Source: Thermocladium sp. (GTDB lineage: Archaea > Thermoproteota > Thermoprotei > Thermoproteales > Thermocladiaceae). Taken from it: DNA of 31,652 bases. The notes under the pieces are model-generated. The model saw only the letters and a list, made by a program, of their open reading frames with translations. It did not search any database and was not told the origin of the DNA. Below are positions 16,591-24,988 of this stretch, piece after piece. Location: assembly GCA_023269935.1 (NCBI GenBank), contig JAGDXC010000007.1:1-31652 (forward strand), in the 5' to 3' direction. The number at the start of each line of letters is the position of its first letter. Positions within the stretch are counted from its first letter, which is position 1. The translations under genes were made by a program, and so were the position numbers.

Positions 16591-18372
16591 ATGACTGAGT
16601 ATAGGGCGCCTATAGTGGTAGTGGTGGGCCATGTTGATGTAGGAAAGACATTGCTGCTAGATAAGATACGGAATACCGCCGTCGCTTATAGGGAGCCCGG
16701 CATGATAACACAACACATAGGCTTATCCTATCTTCCTTGGACAGCCATAGAGAAGTACGCCTCAGATCTTCTGGATAAGTTTAGACTCAAGGGAAAGATC
16801 TGGGTCAAGGGATTCTTAATGGTTGATACTCCGGGACATGCTGCATTCTCTAATCTTAGACGAAGAGGGGGATCTGTTGCTGATCTAGCTATACTAGTCA
16901 TTGATATCCTGGAGGGCATGGAAGAACAAACCAAGGAGAGCCTTTTTCTATTGAAGTCAAGAAATATACCGTTTGTGGTTGCTGCGAATAAAGTGGATAA
17001 AGTCTATGGATGGCAAGCCCATCCCAATTCCGCATTCATAGATTCATATAATGCACAAGATGAAGCAACTCAGGGGCGAGTTGAGGAGATGATAGCTAAG
17101 ATAGTGGGGGAATTAGCTGAGAACGGTATAGAGGCGGATAGATACGATAGAGTAATGGATTATGCTAGACAGGTGCCCATAGTTCCAACTAGCGCAGTGA
17201 CTGGAGAGGGGATCGCCGATCTTCTTGTAGTTCTCGCTGGCTTAACGCAGCGACTCGTTAAGGATAAGTTAATCGTGCATGATGGACCTGGAAGGGGGGT
17301 CATAATGGAGATAAAGGAGGAGAAGGGGTGGGGTACCACGGCTGATGCAATAATATATGATGGATTGATAAATAAGGGAGATAAGATAGCGGCGCTGGGG
17401 CTTGATGGGCCGTTTTATACTTCTGTAAGGATGCTTGTGATGCCGAAGCCGCTTGATGAGATGCGGGATCCAGAAGATAAATATATGTTGGTTAACTCCG
17501 TTAAGGCTGCTGCTGGAGTTAGAATAGTTGGTGAGGAACTACAACGAGCCGTGCCTGGTTCCCCTCTAATAGTTATTAAGAGCGAGTCACAGTTACGGGA
17601 TGCCCTTGACGAGCTACGGGCCGAGGCATCGTCCATAAGGATAGAGGTGGATAGGAGCGGCGTAGTGGCTAAGGCCGATACCCTGGGTACCTTGGAGAGC
17701 ATGGTGCTTTATCTACGAAGCCAGAATATACCGGTTAGGAGAGCTGATATAGGACCCGTCATAAGGAGGGACATTATTGAAGCTTCAGTCGTGAAGCGGA
17801 GGGACCCCCTTTATGCAGTGATTCTAGCGTTTAATGTTAAGGTGACCCAAGAAGCAGATCTAGAGGCGCAACAGCATGGAATCAAGATATTCCAGAACAA
17901 TATACTGTACCGCTTAGTGGATGAGTTCCTTAATTGGCACAGGGAGCAAAGGAGCAGATCTATTGAGGATGAATTGAGTAAGGTCACTAGACCCGGTAAA
18001 GTAAAGATAATGCCTGGCTATGTCTTTAGGCGCAGCAACCCAATAATAGTAGGAGTTAAGGTATTGGAGGGACAGGTAAGGCCTGGCTATCGACTAAGGA
18101 GGAGGGAGGATGGTAGAATCATTGGCACCATAATGCAGATGCAGAACAACGGCAAACCTGTTCAATTAGCGAAAAAAGGAGAGGAGGTGGCAATATCAAT
18201 ACAGGGAAATGCCATGGTTGGCAGGCACGTGAGGGAGGGAGATGAACTGTATGTTGATATTCCTGAGGAACACTTAGTGAAGCTATTAATGGATTTCAGG
18301 GAGTACTTAGAGCCAGGAGAGATCGATTTAATTCATGAGTATCAAGCCGCTAGGAAACAGTGGAGCAGTTAA
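16591..18372 (+). CDS. infB: translation initiation factor aIF5B (IF2 homologue)
   Basis: A GTPase that joins ribosomal subunits and positions initiator tRNA. All G motifs are visible: GHVDVGKT (G1, near residue 13), DTPGHAAF (G3), NKVD (G4) and TSAVTGEGI (G5). Domain II, the alpha-beta-alpha domain III and the C-terminal barrel (from about residue 465) follow, giving the normal archaeal length of about 590. The TTG at 16576 is a possible earlier start, but the ATG at 16591 gives the standard MTEYRAPIVVVVGH and fits the promoter spacing. It is followed by the S6e gene. Confidence 0.96.
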   Translation: MTEYRAPIVVVVGHVDVGKTLLLDKIRNTAVAYREPGMITQHIGLSYLPWTAIEKYASDLLDKFRLKGKIWVKGFLMVDTPGHAAFSNLRRRGGSVADLAILVIDILEGMEEQTKESLFLLKSRNIPFVVAANKVDKVYGWQAHPNSAFIDSYNAQDEATQGRVEEMIAKIVGELAENGIEADRYDRVMDYARQVPIVPTSAVTGEGIADLLVVLAGLTQRLVKDKLIVHDGPGRGVIMEIKEEKGWGTTADAIIYDGLINKGDKIAALGLDGPFYTSVRMLVMPKPLDEMRDPEDKYMLVNSVKAAAGVRIVGEELQRAVPGSPLIVIKSESQLRDALDELRAEASSIRIEVDRSGVVAKADTLGTLESMVLYLRSQNIPVRRADIGPVIRRDIIEASVVKRRDPLYAVILAFNVKVTQEADLEAQQHGIKIFQNNILYRLVDEFLNWHREQRSRSIEDELSKVTRPGKVKIMPGYVFRRSNPIIVGVKVLEGQVRPGYRLRRREDGRIIGTIMQMQNNGKPVQLAKKGEEVAISIQGNAMVGRHVREGDELYVDIPEEHLVKLLMDFREYLEPGEIDLIHEYQAARKQWSS

Positions 18373-18379
18373 GGGGCAA

Positions 18380-18389
18380 AATTTAAATA
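18380..18389 (+). promoter_or_regulatory. TATA-like promoter of rps6e
   Basis: AATTTAAATA centred 26 bases before the ATG at 18411. Confidence 0.5.
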
Positions 18390-18410
18390 AGATATAAGCA
18401 AGGCTCCTCA

Positions 18411-18845
18411 ATGCCTACATTTAAGTTAGTGGTGTCGGATCCCTTAAGCGGGAAGGCTAGGCAAGTGGAGGTCAAGGATCAAGATGCAGAGAGGCTAATT
18501 GGGCTGCGGATTGGGGAGGTCATTGATTCGAAGTTGATTGGAAGCGCTATTCAGCTACCTGCAGAAGTAAAGCTACGAATAACGGGAGGAAGCGGGTTTG
18601 AGGGTGCGCCCATGCTTCCATATCTACAAGGGCCGGTGAAGCGATACATATTGCTCTCAGGCCCACCGGGTTTTAAGCCTAGAGAGGACGGAATGAGGAA
18701 GAGAAAGCTAGTTCGCGGCAATGTAATAAATGACCAAACAACTCAAGTAAACATGGTCATAATTTACCCAAGTGATTGGAAGGGGGAACCACTGATTAAG
18801 GAAGAACCAAAGGAGAAGGAGGAGAACCAACAAGCATCACAGTAA
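18411..18845 (+). CDS. rps6e: 30S ribosomal protein S6e
   Basis: The family start MPTFKLVVSDPLSGKARQVE is followed by the S6e core: LIGLRIGEVIDSKLIG, then LRITGGSGFEGAPMLP, and then a GPPGFKPREDGMRKRKLVRG segment. A short acidic Lys/Glu/Gln tail ends the protein. At 144 residues it is a normal archaeal S6e, lacking the long eukaryotic extension. It has its own promoter downstream of aIF5B. Confidence 0.96.
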   Translation: MPTFKLVVSDPLSGKARQVEVKDQDAERLIGLRIGEVIDSKLIGSAIQLPAEVKLRITGGSGFEGAPMLPYLQGPVKRYILLSGPPGFKPREDGMRKRKLVRGNVINDQTTQVNMVIIYPSDWKGEPLIKEEPKEKEENQQASQ

Positions 18846-18879
18846 GGTAATTTAAAAGGGGGAACCCTTCTCCTAACTA

Positions 18880-19425
18880 GTGAACAAGTTCCATTTAGCT
18901 ACATTAACAAGCTTAAGCGCTGGCATAGTAATCCTATTGATCCTAATACTTACGGCCTTTGTCCCGCTACAGTCACTATTCCAAAAACCATTAGTGTTTA
19001 TCCTATGGTTTCTCTGGATACTTGGGATAGCCGCATACAAGTTATTCAGCAGCTCTGGGCTACGTTCCTCCACCTACATAAAGAGATACACGCCTTACTC
19101 GCTGGGCTTCACATTCATGTTCATAATAATGGGAATCTTACATCAATTCATTCTCATGGGACTATTCTTAATGGCTGGATACTCGTTTGAATTGGTGGCC
19201 GGATTCATTCTTTATAATGATTTTAAGGAAATTAGTGGACGAGGAAATGCAATTCTTTTCTTGGTTGGGATAACATTATTCATTTTATCATTGCCACTCG
19301 CAATTGTGCGAATATCATGGCCAGCGATAATTGGTGTCGTTCTTAAGACCATTAGCATATCTAGAGTCGTTATGAAGACCGAACCAGGAACGCCAATAAG
19401 GCAGAAACCTAGAAATACACGCTAG
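18880..19425 (+). CDS. integral membrane protein of unknown function (181 aa)
   Basis: I do not recognise a family. About five hydrophobic helices are visible (near residues 8-30, 37-55, 72-90, 92-112 and 123-150), followed by a basic C-terminal tail (PIRQKPRNTR). No catalytic residues stand out. The start is GTG 18880, supported by a TATA-like box (TTTAAAAG, 18851-18858) 26 bases upstream. A T-rich stretch after the gene, T6 at 19495-19500, may end transcription. Confidence 0.7.
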   Translation: MNKFHLATLTSLSAGIVILLILILTAFVPLQSLFQKPLVFILWFLWILGIAAYKLFSSSGLRSSTYIKRYTPYSLGFTFMFIIMGILHQFILMGLFLMAGYSFELVAGFILYNDFKEISGRGNAILFLVGITLFILSLPLAIVRISWPAIIGVVLKTISISRVVMKTEPGTPIRQKPRNTR

Positions 19426-19486
19426 CACTCAGCATGATGTATTTGTTATATGACAAGGCACAAGTAAAGCCAGCCCTTCATTTAAG

Positions 19487-19500
19487 TATTTCTATTTTTT
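19487..19500 (+). terminator. T-rich probable terminator
   Basis: A pyrimidine run ending in TTTTTT follows the membrane-protein gene by about 60 bases. Archaeal polymerase terminates at such U-tracts; no hairpin is needed. Confidence 0.4.
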
Positions 19501-19706
19501 ATAAAAATCAATACTTTAAGATTAATATTTGTGCCGATAATTATTAATTCCTAAAAATGATGAAAACAGTTGAGATACGTGGAGAAAACAATCATGAGAA
19601 ATTAAAATAACGCCGGCAATAACGATAAAAGAGACAAAAATCAGTCCTTCAAGTCAAGGAGAATAGCAACCTAGTATTATTAAAGAAGCGGAGAAGAGGA
19701 GGATGC

Positions 19707-20372
19707 GTGATGCGTGATTTAATTATTATGGAGTTATCGAGACTAGGTCTAGATCCGGAGAGGTTCGTAGCATGGAAAGTAATGCTGAATGGCGGTACTA
19801 TATTTGAGGCTTTAGTAGCTACAGTATTAACGCAGAACACGAGCGATATAAATGCTGGAAGAGCATTTGAGGCCCTTAAAAGAAGAATTAAGATCTCGCC
19901 GAGCGAGGTTCTTTCCCTAGGTGAAGAGGAATTAGCTGAAGTGATTAGGCCTGCGGGCATGTATATGAGGAGAGCAAGGCAACTAATTGAGCTAGCTAGG
20001 GCTATTTTAGAGAGGTACGGAAATGATCTAGAATTTATCAGAAACATGAGTGTCGAGGAGTCGCGGCAACTCTTAATGTCATTGCCGGGCATTGGACCAA
20101 AAACAGCAGATGTTATTTTAGTTAATCTAGGTAAACCAGCATTTCCCGTTGATACCCATATATTGAGAATCAGTAAAAGGATTGGGTTAGCCTCCACATA
20201 CGATTCTGCAAGTAAGGCATGGATGAGGATATTCCAGCCTAATGAGTACTTGTGGGGGCACTTATCACTAATAGAGTTCGGGAGAAGAATATGCAGGGCA
20301 CGAAATCCCAAGTGCAATCAGTGTGGTTTGCAAAGTATTTGCAAATATTACAAGGATCAACGAAACCGCTGA
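19707..20372 (+). CDS. nth: endonuclease III (DNA glycosylase/AP lyase)
   Basis: A base-excision repair enzyme for oxidised pyrimidines. It has the helix-hairpin-helix LPGIGPKTADVILV (from about residue 116) with the catalytic Lys, and the catalytic Asp in FPVDTHILRISKRIGL. The C-terminal 4Fe-4S cluster has the spacing C-x6-C-x2-C-x5-C (CRARNPKCNQCGLQSIC). The length is normal. The start is GTG 19707 or ATG 19710, next to each other; a TATA-like box at 19675-19685 is about 26 bases upstream of both, and GAGGAGG lies just before. The upstream 280-base gap holds only the terminator and A/T-rich sequence. Confidence 0.95.
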   Translation: MMRDLIIMELSRLGLDPERFVAWKVMLNGGTIFEALVATVLTQNTSDINAGRAFEALKRRIKISPSEVLSLGEEELAEVIRPAGMYMRRARQLIELARAILERYGNDLEFIRNMSVEESRQLLMSLPGIGPKTADVILVNLGKPAFPVDTHILRISKRIGLASTYDSASKAWMRIFQPNEYLWGHLSLIEFGRRICRARNPKCNQCGLQSICKYYKDQRNR

Positions 20373-20474
20373 AATTCGCTCCTTTGTTTACAAATAATCA
20401 TTCTTAATCTATTCCCTATTAAGCATTCATCCTTTTCTTAGGAGATTTTCAGAGCCTATCAAAATCATTGATTA

Positions 20475-22364
20475 TCAAGTAACTCCAAGTATTGATGGCT
20501 TCTCACTAGCTACTTTAGCAAATAATGCTATGACATGCTCACACGGCATTAATGCATTGCCGCACTTGCTGCAGGACCAGGTCCGTTCCTTTAGATTGAT
20601 CTCGACCGATGCATCGTCTATATAACCAGAGATTATTGCTCCTCTTTGATTAAATTTATCCACTGGAAGCAGTACTGATGCAGAGACCAATTCAGGGGAT
20701 GGAACTAGGCGACCGATCGCTTTGCGCCAGGAGTCTCTAGTCTTAGTGATAATCTCTGAGTCATTAACTCCCCAATACTTGTCGAGATCTATGTCTCCAC
20801 CACCATACTCCAGCTTCCTCTCACGAAGCCTTAGTAGGAGCGGGGCTGGAGCGAGCGGGCCCACAAGTAAGACCTCGCCCTTATTTAGTCCACCGATCAC
20901 CTTAACTAATTCATCGCTAATGGCCTCGCTTGACTCAATTATTGCCTCTCTATCAAGGGGATTTACTATCTTCAGTATTGCATGATTTTGGCATTGGCTT
21001 AATATGTCTTGATCAATTTTGGATGGTCTCTGGGTTATCACAATTAGATAGACGCCGAATTTCCTGCCTTCGGCGGCTATCCTATTAATTATTGAGTGAG
21101 TTAGAGTCGATTTAGTAGGAGGCGCAAATCTATGGGCCTCCTCCACTATTACCACGACCGGATAAGGATACTTGGGGTTACCTAGATCCCTCACATAATT
21201 TATCCTAGATGCTAGTACTCGGCTTAACACATGATAGGTTATATGATCTTGAACTTCATCATTTACGCCGGCCAAGTTGATTATGGATACGTGTTTAGGC
21301 TTTAATATATCCGTCAAGGGAGTTGTGTGTCCTCTATAAACTCCAGTTCTAGCTAGTCTCCTCAGGTAGACTCTAGCGCTCACTAACGCGCTTCTCTGGC
21401 GTGAATCATTAACTATTGATCGTAATTCATTCAGTAATTGCCTAAATCGTTCTGGCTCCGTTATATTATCGTCTCCAATTGGTTGCTGTATATTAAGGGC
21501 TCGTTGAATATCAGCGGGTCCAATGGGTCTAGTTAATACCGCATCAATTATTCTTATCATTCCTTTAACGGAACCGGACTCGCCGCTGCCGTTTGTAGTG
21601 CGTGATACTATTTTCATTAAGGAGTGAAGTAAGTATATTATGTGACGTATTCTAGATGCTCCGCTGGGAACTCCAGCAATGGTGGCCAATTGGTCTGGAT
21701 CCACCTTTAATATATTCATTGAGTATCTTTTATCGCCGATATGATGCCTTGATGCTTTAATCACGGTAACCCCTATATTGCCTAATTTTGAGGCTGATTT
21801 CTGTATTGATACGTATTCACCATGAGGATCCAGCACCACCACTGTGGCTCCCAACTTTGTTAGTTCCTCTATCATTAATACGGAGAGCCATGTTTTTCCA
21901 CTTCCTGTTGCAGCTATTATCGCCATGTGCCTTGTTAAGCCTTTCTCATCCAAGCAAACCGAGACGTCTTGTGAAGCAAGTGATCCAATGCATAATCTGC
22001 CTTTTAATCCAAGGTAATCCCTTATTAATTGAGAATCAGCACGGTGAACCGGGGTTCCTATTGGGGGAGGCGTTCGGGGAAGCCTTAGGCCGGAATCCTT
22101 ATAGCCTAGTAGGATTACCGTGGCTATTATAGTTTCTATCAGAGATACGCCTATATCACTGCTTAACGCATCAGCAGCCAAGTCCTCACCTATCTTATAG
22201 GGTTCTCGGCTTATATTCACAATATACCCTAGCACCACTTTATCCAAGTGCTTATACGTGACATACTCGAATAACTGAACTTTATCTGCTTGATCAGTCT
22301 TTATGGCTACTCTAATCTCGCTGGAACCAGCATTACCTATTATGAATCCTATCTCATCCCCCAT
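20475..22364 (-). CDS. herA: HerA-type ATPase/helicase with a C-terminal SWIM-like zinc finger
   Basis: HerA is a hexameric DNA translocase that works with NurA in end resection. An N-terminal HAS beta-barrel-like region comes first. Walker A is AATGSGKTW (residues 151-159), and PHGEYVSI and Walker B VVVIVEEAHRFAPP follow. Arg/Gln sensor motifs appear in RIAAEGRKFGVYLIVITQRP, and LSQCQNHAILKIVNP is also typical. After the usual end (about residue 520) there are about 110 extra residues that finish with CSKCGNALMPCEH (598-610), close to the SWIM zinc-finger pattern. Classical herA sits with nurA, mre11 and rad50; none is here, so this may be a paralogue. A TATA-like box lies near 22391. Confidence 0.88.
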   Translation of the reverse strand: MGDEIGFIIGNAGSSEIRVAIKTDQADKVQLFEYVTYKHLDKVVLGYIVNISREPYKIGEDLAADALSSDIGVSLIETIIATVILLGYKDSGLRLPRTPPPIGTPVHRADSQLIRDYLGLKGRLCIGSLASQDVSVCLDEKGLTRHMAIIAATGSGKTWLSVLMIEELTKLGATVVVLDPHGEYVSIQKSASKLGNIGVTVIKASRHHIGDKRYSMNILKVDPDQLATIAGVPSGASRIRHIIYLLHSLMKIVSRTTNGSGESGSVKGMIRIIDAVLTRPIGPADIQRALNIQQPIGDDNITEPERFRQLLNELRSIVNDSRQRSALVSARVYLRRLARTGVYRGHTTPLTDILKPKHVSIINLAGVNDEVQDHITYHVLSRVLASRINYVRDLGNPKYPYPVVVIVEEAHRFAPPTKSTLTHSIINRIAAEGRKFGVYLIVITQRPSKIDQDILSQCQNHAILKIVNPLDREAIIESSEAISDELVKVIGGLNKGEVLLVGPLAPAPLLLRLRERKLEYGGGDIDLDKYWGVNDSEIITKTRDSWRKAIGRLVPSPELVSASVLLPVDKFNQRGAIISGYIDDASVEINLKERTWSCSKCGNALMPCEHVIALFAKVASEKPSILGVT

Positions 22365-22464
22365 TTAGCCGCCATCTTCATTCAATGATATTAACAATTA
22401 CGCTTATAATGGATACAGTCTCCATAATGAAACTTTCAGTTAATCCTAAGATACGTGAACGGTA

Positions 22465-22474
22465 ACTTAAAAAG
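22465..22474 (+). promoter_or_regulatory. TATA-like promoter of hemL
   Basis: ACTTAAAAAG centred 26 bases before the ATG at 22496. Confidence 0.5.
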
Positions 22475-22495
22475 GCAATAAACAGCCTGAGACCA

Positions 22496-23776
22496 ATGTC
22501 CAGCGACTTATTTGCCTTGGCCTCAACCATATTTCCAGGAGGCGTCAACAGCCCGGCTAGGGCTATGAAGCACTTGCCACATCCTTTCTACGTTAAATCA
22601 GCACAAGGCCCTTACCTGATTACGGAGGATGGAGAAAAATTGATCGATTACTGTATGGGATTTGGCCCCCTAATACTTGGGCATGGACACCCAGCCACCA
22701 GACATGCAGTGGAGGAAGCATTAAGCAAGGGTTGGCTATATGGCGCACCAACACGTATAGAGATAGAGGAGGGGCAGAAGGTGATGAATCATGTTAAATC
22801 TATCGAAATGATTAGATTCGTTAGTACGGGAACCGAGGCCACCATGAATGCCATAAGGCTGGCCAGAGGATTCACAGGTAGGAAACTAATTATAAAGTTT
22901 GAGGGGAATTTCCATGGCAGTCACGATTATGTGCTAGTAAAGGCTGGCAGTGGGGCGGCTACATGGGGAACCCCAACCAGCGCAGGAATCCCGGAGGAAG
23001 CCGCTAGGCTAACCATCGTGCTCCCATATAATGATTTGGAAGCACTAGAGAGAACAATGAGGGAAAAAGGAAACGAGGTCGCCGCCATTATCATGGAACC
23101 CATAGCCGCTAATTATGGATTAATACTGCCTAGGGATGGATTTGTTCAGGAAGCCAGGCAATTAACGCAAGAATATGGAGCCCTCCTTATATTCGATGAA
23201 GTGGTGACCGGCTTTAGAGTGGGGCTTGAGGGAGCCCAAGGCATGCTAAATATAGTGCCTGACCTAACTACTCTCGGTAAAATAATTGGTGGAGGCTTTC
23301 CCATAGGCGCATTCGGAGGACCGCGAAAAATAATGCGATTAATTAGTCCCTCGGGCCCGGTCTATAATGCCGGAACATTTAATGCTCATCCAATATCAAT
23401 GGTTGCTGGCTTAGCTACCATTAGTGAACTTGAGAAAGGAGAGGCGTATATCATAGCTAATGAAGCAGCTAGACGGATAAGTGATGCGTTAATTGATATA
23501 GGGAGTAGATTAGGCATTGACATTACAGTAAACAGGATGGCATCTATGTTTCAGTTTTATTTCACCGATAAACCGGTTGAGACCACTAATGACGTTGCTA
23601 GAAGCAATGAAAAAATGTATTTACAAGTACATGCTGAAGCACTAAAGAGGGGGGTTTACCTTGCACCAAGCCAATTCGAGGTTAACTTTACATCTGCTGC
23701 ACACACGAAGGACATAGTTGATGAAACCATAAGGATACTCGAGGAATCAATAAAGGCCAGCAAGGCCTCGCAGTGA
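22496..23776 (+). CDS. hemL: glutamate-1-semialdehyde 2,1-aminomutase
   Basis: A PLP enzyme that makes 5-aminolevulinate for tetrapyrrole synthesis. The start motif FPGGVNSPARAM, the cofactor region VSTGTEATMNAIRLARG, the LLIFDEVVTGFRVG segment and the Schiff-base lysine in TTLGKIIGGGFPIGAFGG are all present. THNAHP is replaced by the related TFNAHP. At 426 residues it is full length. No other haem genes are adjacent. The gene stands alone with a leaderless-type promoter. Confidence 0.96.
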   Translation: MSSDLFALASTIFPGGVNSPARAMKHLPHPFYVKSAQGPYLITEDGEKLIDYCMGFGPLILGHGHPATRHAVEEALSKGWLYGAPTRIEIEEGQKVMNHVKSIEMIRFVSTGTEATMNAIRLARGFTGRKLIIKFEGNFHGSHDYVLVKAGSGAATWGTPTSAGIPEEAARLTIVLPYNDLEALERTMREKGNEVAAIIMEPIAANYGLILPRDGFVQEARQLTQEYGALLIFDEVVTGFRVGLEGAQGMLNIVPDLTTLGKIIGGGFPIGAFGGPRKIMRLISPSGPVYNAGTFNAHPISMVAGLATISELEKGEAYIIANEAARRISDALIDIGSRLGIDITVNRMASMFQFYFTDKPVETTNDVARSNEKMYLQVHAEALKRGVYLAPSQFEVNFTSAAHTKDIVDETIRILEESIKASKASQ

Positions 23777-23847
23777 GACTTAACCATTATTTAACTCCCA
23801 TTTCGTTATTCAATTAAAGCGAAGTACCTCACCAATGAAACTAAGGG

Positions 23848-23869
23848 TCCTCGCCCTTTAAGATGAGGA
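23848..23869. repeat. GC hairpin resembling an IS605-type end (relic)
   Basis: TCCTC (23848-23852) pairs with GAGGA (23865-23869) around a CCCTTTAA core. On the minus strand it reads TTAAAGGGCGAGGA, close to the repeats at 21-44 and 6891-6911. It lies in the 122-base gap between hemL and the convergent kinase-like gene. The mobile-element origin is inference. Confidence 0.3.
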
Positions 23870-23898
23870 ACCGTCAGCCTTTGATGGATAGAGCTTCA

Positions 23899-24585
23899 CT
23901 AACCATAAAGACTCACCATGAGGCCAGGCGCAAAGAAGTGCCCCAATATTAATGTTATCGCCGCAACTAGGGGGATAGCAATATTGTCATCAATTACGGG
24001 TTGTTTCTCAGATAATGTGGCTAGTACTGCCGATAATACACCAACATAGCCAAGCACTGCCCCTATAGGTATACTCACCATTAACATTGCGAGGGAACCC
24101 TCCCACCCCTTCACCCTTCTCCTGTACCTTAAGTTCCTAATTATGCCGGTTACCCCATCACCCCAAGACATATAGAGAAGCGGCACTGTCGCTAACCAGT
24201 AAGTGGGATCCATGAACCAAAGAATGAATGCTATTATTCCCCAAGCTAACGTGAAATGTACCTCATACATGTTCTCTGGATCCTGGAACCAATGATATAA
24301 TTTTCCAGTACGGTGAGGTATATATACAGCAATTGTTAATATTATAGCCATCAATAAAGGTAGAATCGGCTCCTTGAAGACAAATGGTAATAGAACTGCA
24401 ACTACACCCCCGCCGAGTATATGAATGACCTTCCTTCCAAAATATGTGCCTGACCGTTCTGGGTAGCCTCTCCTTATAGCAGCCTCATATGCTTTCTTAG
24501 CTAGGTAGAACGAAACGAATATCACCCACAAAAGAAGTACTGCAGCATATGGAGCATCGTGAATTACTGCGGCCTTAATCAACAC
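23899..24585 (-). CDS. dolichol/phytol-kinase-like membrane protein (CTP-dependent lipid kinase family)
   Basis: About seven membrane helices in 228 residues. GTYFGRKVIHILGGG near residue 50, and LYMSWGDGVTGIIRN followed by RRVKGWEGSLAM near residue 145, are the characteristic motifs of the SEC59/DGK1/VTE5 group. These enzymes use CTP to phosphorylate polyprenols, phytol or diacylglycerol. In an archaeon a polyprenol or geranylgeraniol substrate for lipid or glycan-carrier metabolism is likely (inference). The GTG start at 24585 fits a TATA-like box (GATTTAAAAG, 24605-24614) 25 bases upstream. Confidence 0.78.
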   Translation of the reverse strand: MLIKAAVIHDAPYAAVLLLWVIFVSFYLAKKAYEAAIRRGYPERSGTYFGRKVIHILGGGVVAVLLPFVFKEPILPLLMAIILTIAVYIPHRTGKLYHWFQDPENMYEVHFTLAWGIIAFILWFMDPTYWLATVPLLYMSWGDGVTGIIRNLRYRRRVKGWEGSLAMLMVSIPIGAVLGYVGVLSAVLATLSEKQPVIDDNIAIPLVAAITLILGHFFAPGLMVSLYG

Positions 24586-24691
24586 GAGGAGAACAGAACG
24601 AACAGATTTAAAAGCATTGCTTTAGCTATTATATTTGAGATATTAAGATGCCGAGCACTTATTGCATATAAATGGGGATGCTATAGTAAAC

Positions 24692-24700
24692 CTTAAAAAT
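24692..24700 (+). promoter_or_regulatory. TATA-like promoter of tRNA-Lys
   Basis: CTTAAAAAT centred about 28 bases before the tRNA 5' end at 24724. Confidence 0.5.
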
Positions 24701-24723
24701 GATTTCCAGCAAGACTTCATTAA

Positions 24724-24835
24724 GGGCCCGTAGCTCAGCATGGTAGAGCGGCGGTCCTGGTTAATCGGGAGGCCGAGGCTTTTAACCTATGGGGAAGACA
24801 CCCGTAGGCCGTGGGTTCAAATCCCACCGGGCCCG
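24724..24835 (+). tRNA. tRNA-Lys(UUU) with two introns
   Basis: The acceptor GGGCCCG (24724-24730) pairs with CGGGCCC (24828-24834) and the discriminator is G24835. The D arm is GCTC...GAGC and the T arm GTGGG-TTCAAAT-CCCAC (24811-24827). The loop CTTTTAA (24779-24785) gives anticodon UUU. To form the stem GCGGG/CCCGT two segments must be removed: about 24755-24777 (23 bases, position 30/31) and about 24786-24800 (15 bases, position 38/39); exact splice points may shift by one or two bases. Multiple introns at non-canonical positions are a hallmark of Thermoproteales. CCA is not encoded. Confidence 0.93.
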
Positions 24836-24840
24836 TCAAT

Positions 24841-24850
24841 CCTTTTAAAC
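24841..24850 (+). promoter_or_regulatory. TATA-like promoter of the C/D-box sRNA
   Basis: CCTTTTAAAC, just after the tRNA-Lys 3' end and about 25 bases before the C box, suggests independent transcription; co-transcription with the tRNA is also possible. Confidence 0.4.
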
Positions 24851-24867
24851 CAGCAACTACATAGAGT

Positions 24868-24923
24868 AACGTGATGATTACCCAGGGCCTGATCAAGTGA
24901 TGGTTACTGACCTTCGCTGATTC
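24868..24923 (+). ncRNA. C/D-box guide sRNA
   Basis: All four boxes are present in order with typical spacing: C GTGATGA (24871-24877), D' CTGA (24889-24892), C' GTGATGG (24897-24903) and D CTGA (24917-24920). The D'-guide is TTACCCAGGGC (11 bases) and the D-guide TTACTGACCTTCG (13 bases). By the N+5 rule they would direct 2'-O-methylation at a U in GCCCTGGGTAA and at a G in CGAAGGTCAGTAA (written as DNA). A TATA-like box at 24841-24850 sits 25 bases before the C box. The RNA target cannot be named from this window; rRNA or tRNA is expected. Confidence 0.88.
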
Positions 24924-24956
24924 TCGTTAATATGACCAGAGCACATTAGCTAACAG

Positions 24957-24966
24957 TACTTAAAAG
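24957..24966 (+). promoter_or_regulatory. TATA-like promoter of the GH15 gene
   Basis: GTACTTAAAAGG-type box centred about 27 bases before the ATG at 24989. Confidence 0.45.
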
Positions 24967-24988
24967 GCGCATTATTTCGACCTACTTA

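Noticed and set aside
19556..19610. Possible second C/D-box sRNA (ATGATGA at 19557)
   Set aside because: No CTGA D box follows at a suitable distance, and the would-be guides are the wrong length.
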